Assembly (NCBI RefSeq): GCF_006716095.1
Contig: NZ_VFOK01000001.1
Location: 2,139,375 to 2,203,374 of the forward strand
Length of the DNA: 64,000 nt
Direction: 5' to 3'
Source: Barrientosiimonas humi
GTDB taxonomy: Bacteria; Actinomycetota; Actinomycetes; Actinomycetales; Dermatophilaceae
Shown here: one piece after another, positions 31,581 to 40,550 of the stretch
Position numbering within the stretch: the stretch's first letter is position 1
How the letters are laid out: every line of letters begins with the position of its first letter
Program-made: the position numbers and the translations under genes
The notes under the pieces: generated by a model
Seen by the model: the letters and a program-made list of their open reading frames with translations, nothing else
Database searches by the model: none
What the model was told of the DNA's origin: nothing

Positions 31581-33080
31581 TCAGGCCGTCGCCGCGGAGG
31601 CGCGTCGGCGGCGGGTCAGCCCCCGCCGGCGCAGCACCACCTCGACCCCGGCGAGCTCGCCCGCGAGCGCGGCCAGCGCGCGGCGCGCACCCGATCCGGG
31701 AGCCACCTCGCACAGGGCGCGCCCCTCGAGCATCGCCGAGTCGAGCGCGGCGCGGTCGTCGGGCACGAGCGTCGGCGACTCGACCCCCGCGAACCGCTGC
31801 AGCGTCTCGGCGACCCGTTTGTCGGCCCCCGCACCCACGGCGGACGCGCGCACCTTGGTGACCACGACCCGTGGCTCGGAGGTGAACGCGCCGACCTCGT
31901 CGAGCCCGCGCACCAGCCGCTGCAGCCCGACCGGGTCGGCGCTGCCCACCACGAGGATGTCGTCGGCCTCGCGCAGGCTCGTGGTCGTCGCGACGTTGCG
32001 CCGCGGCGCCCGGGTGTCGTAGCTGAGCTCCTCGTCCTCCTCGAGGCAGAAGCCGGTGTCGATCACGACCACGTCGACCAGCAGCCGGGCGACGCGCAGC
32101 ACCTCGCGCAGGGCGTCCTCGCGGATCTCGCTCCACCGGTCGGCACGGGGCAGACCGGTGAGCACCCGCACGCCCGTGGGGCCGGTGGGCGCGACCGCGG
32201 CCAGGTGCGGCAGGTCGAGGTCGCCGGTGTCGGCCAGCCGGGTCGCGGCGGCGAGCCCCGGCGCCTCGTCGAGCAGCGCGAGCGCCTGCCCCACCGATGC
32301 GCCGTAGGTGTCGGCGTCGACGAGCAGCACCGAGCGGCCGAGCCGGGCCAGCTCGGCGGCGAGGTTGACCGCCACGGTGGTGCGCCCGGGCGAGCCGGCC
32401 GGGCCCCAGACCGCGACCACGCGCGCGGGGGCAGCGGCCCGGTCCTCGTCCGGGCCGGCGCCGCCCGCCCGGTCCGGGTCGGCACCGGCGGGGTCCTCCG
32501 CCCCTCCCCGTCGCGACCGTCGCGACCTGTGCGGACGGGCGGACCCGGCGTCCGGGCGGAGACGGGCGTCGTCGCCGCCCGGGTCATCGCCACCCGGTGC
32601 GCCCGGGGCCCCTCCCGCGGAAGCATCGCCGCCCAGCAGCTCGCGCTCGATCGCCTCGTCGACGGCGCCCTCGCCCGTGTCCGGGAGCCCGTCGCCCGTG
32701 GCCGGGGGCGCCGCGGCGGCGCCGGTGTCGGAGCCGCCCAGCCCCGCGACGAGCTCGGACCACTCCTCGGCCGTGGCCTGTGCGGAGATGACCCGGTCGA
32801 CCCCGAGCTGTCGCAGCCGGCGCTGGGCCTCCTCGTCGCCCGCGGCGTGGACGCCGACGGTGCGCAGCCCGTCGTCGGTGAGCGCGCCGAGCACGCCCCG
32901 GTCGAGGCCGGGCAGGTCGGCCGACAGCACCGCCACCTGCGCGATGTGCGCGGCGGCGGCCGACAGCAGGTCCGGCACGTCGGCGCACCGGCGCACCAGG
33001 CGGGCGCCGGAGGTCGCCTCGACCCGGACCGCCGCCTGGGCCTCGAGCTGGGGACCGACGGCCGTCAGGACGGTGATCAC
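31581..33080 (-). CDS. TadZ/CpaE-like ATPase with atypical Walker A
   Basis: Protein of 499 residues. Residues 1-130 form a receiver-like domain. A long Gly/Ala/Asp linker follows. The MinD/ParA-type ATPase starts near 225 with VVAVWGPAGSPGRTTVAVNL. Here the deviant Walker A lacks the signature lysine and has Arg for the Walker lysine. VLLVDADTYG and VVVIDTGF follow. TadZ/CpaE proteins position Tad pili at the cell pole. The GTG at 33080 overlaps the SAF-protein stop as GTGA. The pilus operon itself is 20 kb away, so partnership is inferred. Confidence 0.78.
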   Translation of the reverse strand: MITVLTAVGPQLEAQAAVRVEATSGARLVRRCADVPDLLSAAAAHIAQVAVLSADLPGLDRGVLGALTDDGLRTVGVHAAGDEEAQRRLRQLGVDRVISAQATAEEWSELVAGLGGSDTGAAAAPPATGDGLPDTGEGAVDEAIERELLGGDASAGGAPGAPGGDDPGGDDARLRPDAGSARPHRSRRSRRGGAEDPAGADPDRAGGAGPDEDRAAAPARVVAVWGPAGSPGRTTVAVNLAAELARLGRSVLLVDADTYGASVGQALALLDEAPGLAAATRLADTGDLDLPHLAAVAPTGPTGVRVLTGLPRADRWSEIREDALREVLRVARLLVDVVVIDTGFCLEEDEELSYDTRAPRRNVATTTSLREADDILVVGSADPVGLQRLVRGLDEVGAFTSEPRVVVTKVRASAVGAGADKRVAETLQRFAGVESPTLVPDDRAALDSAMLEGRALCEVAPGSGARRALAALAGELAGVEVVLRRRGLTRRRRASAATA

Positions 33081-33772
33081 GACGGCGGCCGCATCGGCGA
33101 GTCGGCGGTCGCCACCAGGGTCACCTTGGACTCGGTGTTGACCGCGCCGATGACCCGGTTCACCGAGGCGTCGGGCACCAGCACGTGCACGGCGGCCCGC
33201 TGGCCGGAGGCCATGCCGAGGCCGTTCTGCCGCTCCTGCGGCACGCGCGAGACCACGGCCCGCTGCACCATCCGCACCGGCGGGTCGTACTTCGCCGACC
33301 CCGCCTGGTCCTTCTTCGCGCTCACCCACACATCGACCACGGAGCCGCGGGTCAGCGTCGAGGCCAGGCTCGGGTCGATCTCGATGGCGACGGCCTTGAC
33401 GCCCACCTTGCTCGGGGAGCCGACCGCGGACGCGGGCACCAGCTCACCGCCTCGCACCTCCCGCAGGACCCGACCCGTGGGCAGGGCGCGGTCTGCTGGG
33501 AGGTAACCCCGACGTACGTCGTCGAGCCGGATCCGCACCGTCGTCACGTCGGCGCGGGTCAGCTGCTGACCCGGGACCAGACTGGTGCGCGCCCGGTAGA
33601 CCTCGACGCTGTCGTCGAGCTTGTTCACGAACGCCGCTCCCCCGAGCGTCGCAGCGGCGATGAGCAGCACGCCGATCACGAGTCGGCTGTCGCGCCACGA
33701 CGGCTTGCTCAGCCGTTGCGCCGTGGGCTTGGGCAGCTTCTCGCTCGAACCCCTGTCACGCTCCCGCGCCAT
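33077..33772 (-). CDS. SAF-domain protein, RcpC/CpaB-like
   Basis: Membrane-anchored protein of 231 residues: basic N-terminus, one membrane segment (RLVIGVLLIAAATLGGAAF), then an SAF domain from about residue 58 (YRARTSLVPGQQLTRADVTT) and a following beta-rich domain (RGSVVDVWVSAKKDQ). SAF proteins of the CpaB/RcpC class sit in the Tad pilus envelope assembly. The downstream TadZ-like gene supports this. The start is the ATG at 33772. Its promoter must lie in the 271-base divergent gap that follows. Confidence 0.8.
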   Translation of the reverse strand: MARERDRGSSEKLPKPTAQRLSKPSWRDSRLVIGVLLIAAATLGGAAFVNKLDDSVEVYRARTSLVPGQQLTRADVTTVRIRLDDVRRGYLPADRALPTGRVLREVRGGELVPASAVGSPSKVGVKAVAIEIDPSLASTLTRGSVVDVWVSAKKDQAGSAKYDPPVRMVQRAVVSRVPQERQNGLGMASGQRAAVHVLVPDASVNRVIGAVNTESKVTLVATADSPMRPPS

Positions 33773-34043
33773 GTTTCGTTCTCCTCCTGACGGCGGCCCC
33801 CTCGGACGCCGGCGGCCTCATGATGAGCGATCCGCGGCGTGTCGGACGGGGTTAGCAACGTAAAGACTTGGCAAGGACTGCATCCTGGTCGCTCGCGCCG
33901 AACCGTGCTCCGCGTCGTCCACAGGCAGCCCGGGTCCGGACGGCGCGACGACGGTTGTCCACAACCCGTGCGGCGGGACTGGCGCGGGTGCGCGAGAATG
34001 ACCCCGAGACCGTCGACCGCCGACCCAGCCCGAGGAGGATGAG
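33773..34043. other. Divergent intergenic region with DnaA-like boxes
   Basis: Gap of 271 bases between the SAF gene (minus) and the HTH gene (plus). It holds TCGTCCACA (33915-33923) and TTGTCCACA (33955-33963), both fitting the actinobacterial DnaA-box consensus, and an AT-richer patch GCAACGTAAAGACTTGG near 33855. CGAGGAGGATGAG at 34031 is the ribosome site of the HTH gene. No gene was seen here. Confidence 0.4.
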
Positions 34044-34250
34044 GTGCCGCGCTTCGTGCCCATCGCCGACGTCGCCGAGACGTTGAACATCTCGGCGCGA
34101 CAGGCGTACGCCCTCGTCAAGAGCGGGGAGCTCCCGGCCATCAAGGTGCTCGGCGGCTGGCGGATCGAGACCGAGGAGCTGGAGAAGTTCATCCAGCGGC
34201 AGTACGCCCAGACCCGCGAAGAGATCCAGCGCGAGAGCTTCTCCGAGTAG
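34044..34250 (+). CDS. BldC/excisionase-type helix-turn-helix protein
   Basis: Protein of 68 residues from a GTG with a strong AGGAGG site. It is a single winged helix-turn-helix of the MerR/AlpA/BldC type: IADVAETLNISARQAYALVK, then the beta-wing IKVLGGWRIETEELEKFIQR, and a short helix. Such proteins have no effector domain; excisionases and BldC bind DNA cooperatively head-to-tail on repeated half-sites. Actinobacteria keep this gene near secA, next to the uncharacterised gene at 34337. The 10-bp-phased boxes at 34909-34956 are a plausible target. Confidence 0.85.
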   Translation: MPRFVPIADVAETLNISARQAYALVKSGELPAIKVLGGWRIETEELEKFIQRQYAQTREEIQRESFSE

Positions 34251-34262
34251 CTCTTGGCATCG

Positions 34263-34313
34263 GCTCCTTCTCCGGACCGACTCGCAGGCTCACCGGCCCG
34301 GGCATCGTCGCCG
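34263..34313 (-). repeat. Dispersed intergenic hairpin element, copy B
   Basis: Starts GCTCCTTCTCCGG and ends GGGCATCGTCGCCG, matching copies at 20881 and 39491 at both ends with a different core. CCGG and CCCGG stretches allow a short stem. It lies in the convergent gap after the HTH gene and, on the minus strand, just past the stop of the gene at 34337. Confidence 0.6.
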
Positions 34314-34336
34314 TCGCGTCGTTGCCCTTGCGCCGC

Positions 34337-34885
34337 TCACACCCGGCGGACGAGCACCAGGCCGGCGAAGGTCACGACCCGCATCCCGGTGATCGAGTCG
34401 GGGCGGCGGGGCACGTCGACGGGGTGCTCGGCGACCTCGAGGTAGTCGGCGCCGACCACGTCGATGGTGCCCGCGACGTGCGAGCCGGCGGTGTCGCGCA
34501 GCTCCACGGCGGCCCGGTCGCGGCTGACCGCGCGCAGCGCCACCCCGATGCCGAACCGCCGCCCGAGCCCTTCGTCGCCGTCAGCAGCCCGCCCGAGGCC
34601 GGACACACCGAGCACCGCCGCGGCCGGCAGCAGCGTGGCCTGGCGCCCGCGCTCGTCACCCAGCAGCAGCCAGTCGCGCCCGAGGTCGTCGAGCCGCCCC
34701 GCGACCGGCCCCACCGCGGTGCTGATCACCAGCGACGCGCCGAGGTTGGCAGCCGCGCGGTCGAGCCAACGCACCTCCGAGCGCTCCCGACGGGTGCGGT
34801 CGGACACCTCGGCGTCCAGCTCGCGCTGCTCGGCATGGCGCAGCTGGGCCTCGAGGTCTGCGAACAGGTCCTGCCACCGGTGCAC
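34337..34885 (-). CDS. Conserved hypothetical protein, coiled-coil plus barrel
   Basis: Protein of 182 residues. An N-terminal helix with coiled-coil character (WQDLFADLEAQLRHAEQREL, about residues 3-50) is followed by two small beta-barrel-like repeats (VAGRLDDLGRDWLLLGDERG near 75 and VAGTIDVVGADYLEVAEHPV near 145) reminiscent of PRC or Sm-like folds. The GTG start at 34885 leaves the phased-box array at 34909 outside the coding part. Genes of this type next to a BldC-like HTH gene are common in actinobacteria but uncharacterised. No signal peptide is seen. Confidence 0.75.
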   Translation of the reverse strand: MHRWQDLFADLEAQLRHAEQRELDAEVSDRTRRERSEVRWLDRAAANLGASLVISTAVGPVAGRLDDLGRDWLLLGDERGRQATLLPAAAVLGVSGLGRAADGDEGLGRRFGIGVALRAVSRDRAAVELRDTAGSHVAGTIDVVGADYLEVAEHPVDVPRRPDSITGMRVVTFAGLVLVRRV

Positions 34886-34908
34886 GCGAGCAGGGTAGCC
34901 CGATGCGC

Positions 34909-34956
34909 AGATCTGCACAGATGGTCAAAGATCGACACAGATCGTCATTGATCTGC
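34909..34956. promoter_or_regulatory. Array of five boxes with exact 10-bp phasing
   Basis: The trinucleotide GAT begins at 34910, 34920, 34930, 34940 and 34950. Four are AGAT and the last is TGAT; four of the five are GATC. The first two decamers, AGATCTGCACAGATGGTCAA, resemble the next two, AGATCGACACAGATCGTCAT. One helical turn per box places all five on one DNA face. The array lies in the 83-base gap between divergent genes and overlaps possible -35 regions of the LysM gene (TTTACT at 34957-34962 could be its -10). Confidence 0.75.
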
Positions 34957-34968
34957 TTTACTCGGCAC

Positions 34969-35856
34969 ATGACGACGTCCACCGCCCCCACGGCTCCCTC
35001 CCGCGCGCACCGGCTGCGCGCCGCGGGCGCGGGCCTGCTGCTCGCTGTCGCGCTGCTCACCGCCGCGTGGCTCACCGGCTCGGCCACCTGGCGCGAGCTG
35101 GAGCGGTTGCGGGCCGCGCCGCTGCTGCGGGTCGACGACGTCGTGCCGCTCGTGGCGCTCGTGGTGCTGCTCGCCGGTCTGCTGTGGCTGGCGCTGCTGG
35201 TCACGGTGTGCAGCCTGGAGCTGGCCCGGGCGGTGCGCCCCAGCCACCCGGCCGTGGTCGACCGCCGCACGCCGCGGCTCTCGCCCGCGCTGGCCACCCG
35301 CATCACCGGCCTGCTGCTCGCCGCGACGGCGTTCGGCTCGCTCGGCGGCACGACCACCGCGACGGCGGCGAGCGCGCCCACCGTGACGATCAGCGCCGAC
35401 AGCACCGCTCCCTCGCCCGACCTGCTCGCGCCCCGCTCGGCGCCGGCCCCCGACTTCGCGAAGGGTGAGGCGGGCGAGCGCTCCCAGCCCTCCCCCGACC
35501 TCGCGCCCAGCGACCAGCGTCCGGCCGACCCGACCACCGCGCGCGAGTGCGCTCCCCCGACGGCGCCCGAGCCCGGCTGGGTCGGCAGCGGGCCGCGGCT
35601 GCAGCCCAGCTCGACTCTCGACCGAGCCGGCCTGCTGGGCAGGTGCGCCCCGGCGTCGGGCGAGATCGTGGTGCACCGCGGCGACACGCTGTGGAGCATC
35701 GTCGAGCGCGACCTCGGCCCCACCGCCACCGCCCGCGAGATCGCCGAGGCGTGGCCGCGCTGGTTCGCCGCCAACCGCGAGGCCATCGGGGCCGACCCCG
35801 ACCTGCTGCTGCCCGGAACCGTCCTGCTCCGTCCCTCCCAGGAGGCTGTCTCATGA
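34969..35856 (+). CDS. LysM-domain membrane protein
   Basis: Protein of 295 residues with membrane segments near residues 18-36, 64-85 and 109-127, a Pro/Ser/Ala-rich linker, and a C-terminal LysM domain (about 232-290, GEIVVHRGDTLWSIVERDLG ending LPGTVLLRP) that binds peptidoglycan. The ATG at 34969 follows the -10-like TTTACT by only 6 bases, so the transcript may be nearly leaderless. It is translationally coupled to the Rv3235-like gene by an ATGA overlap. A role in cell-wall anchoring or turnover is likely. Confidence 0.82.
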   Translation: MTTSTAPTAPSRAHRLRAAGAGLLLAVALLTAAWLTGSATWRELERLRAAPLLRVDDVVPLVALVVLLAGLLWLALLVTVCSLELARAVRPSHPAVVDRRTPRLSPALATRITGLLLAATAFGSLGGTTTATAASAPTVTISADSTAPSPDLLAPRSAPAPDFAKGEAGERSQPSPDLAPSDQRPADPTTARECAPPTAPEPGWVGSGPRLQPSSTLDRAGLLGRCAPASGEIVVHRGDTLWSIVERDLGPTATAREIAEAWPRWFAANREAIGADPDLLLPGTVLLRPSQEAVS

Positions 35857-36422
35857 GCGCCGTGACCATCGACGACCGTCCGTCCACCGTGCGGCGCCTG
35901 CAGATCCGGCCGGCCGGCGACTGCGAGCCGCGCCCCCTCACCACCGAGGAGGTGCACGTGCGCTACGCCCAGGCCGCCCGGTCAGGGCTGCGGCTGGGAG
36001 CCGAGCCGCGCTACGTCCAGGGCAGCCTGGCGGTGTCGTTCGAGGAGGACGAGCGCCCCGACCCCGACTTCGGCCCGCAGCGCACCACGCGCGACTGCCT
36101 GCCCGACCCAGGATGGTTCGCCCAGCAGCTCATCGCCCGCGTGCTCGAGTGCGTGACCGGGGCACGGCCGCCACGGCAGCTGCAGCGCCACCTCGCGCCC
36201 GAGCCGCTACGCCTGCTCACCGAGCGGCACGTGGTCGCCCTGCGCCGCGGCGGCGCCAAGCTCGCGCCGCCACGCATCCGCCGGGTGCACGTGTGCGAGC
36301 CCGGCGACGGCATCGCCGAGATCAGCGCCGTCGTGCTGCTCGAGGGGCGCGTGCGCGCGCTCGCGCTGCGCCTCGAGGGCACCGACGGCCGCTGGGTCGT
36401 CAGCGACGTGCTGTTCGGCTGA
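35853..36422 (+). CDS. Rv3235 family protein
   Basis: Protein of 189 residues from the ATG at 35853, overlapping the LysM stop as ATGA. It has a conserved RPDPDFGPQRTTRDCLPDPG-like central stretch, a helix WFAQQLIARVLECVTGARPP and a C-terminal strand pattern (RIRRVHVCEPGDGIAEISAV) ending in GRWVVSDVLFG. Members of this family lie just upstream of secA in many actinobacteria, as here and in M. tuberculosis (Rv3235). The C-terminal half resembles the Rv3235/DUF6459 fold; the role is unknown. Confidence 0.82.
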   Translation: MSAVTIDDRPSTVRRLQIRPAGDCEPRPLTTEEVHVRYAQAARSGLRLGAEPRYVQGSLAVSFEEDERPDPDFGPQRTTRDCLPDPGWFAQQLIARVLECVTGARPPRQLQRHLAPEPLRLLTERHVVALRRGGAKLAPPRIRRVHVCEPGDGIAEISAVVLLEGRVRALALRLEGTDGRWVVSDVLFG

Positions 36423-36526
36423 GCCCGCGAGACGCTGGCGCACCCGTCACGCGGACAGGCGAGTCACCAGGGCCGCCGCCACAGACGTACGGCCTGCAGC
36501 GGCACCCCGACGCGCCGCGCCGTGCG

Positions 36527-39316
<2,790 letters not shown>

Positions 39317-39617
39317 GCTCAGGGCTCCTGGTCTCACCCGCGTCGCGGGCGTCGGTCGAACTGCTCGGGTACGCCGCCGCGGGCACACGTCATCGACGTC
39401 GCCGTGGCAGACCAACCCAGGTTAGACGGTCAACGTCCTTCCGGGTGCATCCGTGCCCGCGGCGGCCGGCTCTTATCCCTGTTGGGCTCGGCTCCTCCTC
39501 CGGCAGCCCGTCGCAAGCTCCGGCCTGCCGGCATCGTCGCCGAACCGCAGTAGAACTCATCCGTCGCAAGCTCCGGCCTGCCGGCATCGTCGCCGAACCG
39601 CAGCAGAACTCATCCGT
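39317..39617. repeat. secA upstream region with two 53-base tandem repeats
   Basis: Most of this 301-base gap is the promoter region of secA, in which no clear promoter box was found. At 39491-39542 lies the dispersed element, copy C (GCTCCTCCTCCGG to GCATCGTCGCCG). Its right part is embedded in a 53-base unit repeated at 39508-39560 and 39561-39613, differing only at one base (TAGAACTC versus CAGAACTC). A third unit starts at 39614 and runs into the MerR stop codon. CCGGCCTGCCGG forms a small hairpin in each unit. Confidence 0.8.
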
Positions 39618-40427
39618 CTACTCGACCGGCTGCTGCAGGTCGACGTCCCAGCCCGAGCCGGCGCCGTCGTACGGCGTGGCGAGGTAGATCTCGCGCGCGG
39701 TGCCCGCCGGCGTCAGGTCACGCCGCTCCACCTCGCGCACCAGCCCCTGCCAGGCCTGCGGCAGACCGACCAGGTCGGGGGCGGTGTAGCGCACGGTCAG
39801 CGCGCGCGGCGCCGCCGCGAGCCGGGCCGGCTCGAGACCGTCGGGGGTCGGGGCCTCGCCGACCTGCTCGGCAGCGGCGGCGACCAGCTCGTCGCCGTCG
39901 CCGGTGTAGTGGGCGACCCCGGGGCCGACCCGGGTGGCGCCGGCCCGCTCCACCGCCTCGTTGACCCGCTGGAACATGGGCCCGATCTCGGACTCGATCT
40001 GACTCATCTCGGTGACCCGCGCCGACAGCTGCACCAGGCGCAGCTCGGGCAGGTCGGTCTCGACATACGTGTGCTCGGACATGGGGACTTCCTTCTCGAT
40101 CAGTCGGAGCCTCGCCTCCACCTGCCGCACTCGTTGCTCGTCCGTGCGCATCTGCTCCAGCAGCGCCGTCCGACGCTCCCGCAGCATCTGCGCGACCAGG
40201 TCGGAGCTCTGCGGCTCGGCCAGCAACCGCCCGACGTCGTCGAGCGAGAAGCCGAGATCCTTCAGGGCCACGAGCTGGTTGGCACGGTCGAGCTGGTCCG
40301 GCGAGTAGTAGCGGTAGCCGCTGAACTCGTCGACCCGCGCGGGCACGAGCAGGCCGAGCCGGTCGTAGTGCCGCAACATGCGGACGGACACTCCGACCAG
40401 CCGGGCGAATGCTCCGATGCTCAACAT
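39618..40427 (-). CDS. MerR-family regulator with GyrI-like effector domain
   Basis: Regulator of 269 residues. The N-terminal MerR helix-turn-helix (MLSIGAFARLVGVSVRMLRH, then FSGYRYYSPDQLDR) is followed by a coiled-coil linker (MLRERRTALLEQMRTDEQR) and, from about residue 120, an AraC-effector/GyrI-like domain (TYVETDLPELRLVQLSARVT to WDVDLQQPVE), the BmrR/TipA-type small-molecule pocket. The start is the ATG at 40427. The TTGACC box and 15-base palindrome just upstream suggest autoregulation and control of the divergent acetyltransferase gene. The inducer is unknown. Confidence 0.9.
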   Translation of the reverse strand: MLSIGAFARLVGVSVRMLRHYDRLGLLVPARVDEFSGYRYYSPDQLDRANQLVALKDLGFSLDDVGRLLAEPQSSDLVAQMLRERRTALLEQMRTDEQRVRQVEARLRLIEKEVPMSEHTYVETDLPELRLVQLSARVTEMSQIESEIGPMFQRVNEAVERAGATRVGPGVAHYTGDGDELVAAAAEQVGEAPTPDGLEPARLAAAPRALTVRYTAPDLVGLPQAWQGLVREVERRDLTPAGTAREIYLATPYDGAGSGWDVDLQQPVE

Positions 40428-40447
40428 GACGACCCCCACACGACCGG

Positions 40448-40468
40448 CTGACATCGTGTCAGGGTCAA
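40448..40468 (-). promoter_or_regulatory. MerR-type operator and -35 box
   Basis: CTGACATCGTGTCAG at 40448-40462 is a perfect 6-3-6 inverted repeat. Directly beside it, on the minus strand, TTGACC (40468 to 40463) can be the -35 box, which puts the palindrome in a long spacer as in MerR-regulated promoters. A -10 near 40438-40443 (TCGTGT on the minus strand) gives a 19-base spacer. It lies 20 bases before the MerR start. Confidence 0.6.
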
Positions 40469-40550
40469 GCGTTCCTAGGTCGTGCCCCTTGTGGGCTCGA
40501 CGCGCGAAACCCGGTTGAGGGCGGTGGCCGCTGCTGGTGGGATGCCAGGC

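Noticed and set aside
34044-34250. Naming the HTH gene bldC
   Set aside because: It shares the fold and size of BldC but not its characteristic N-terminal and wing residues; a family-level call is safer.
39317-39415. Extended secA start
   Set aside because: SecA proteins start near [10 protein letters not shown]; the extension is arginine-rich leader sequence that lacks conservation signs.
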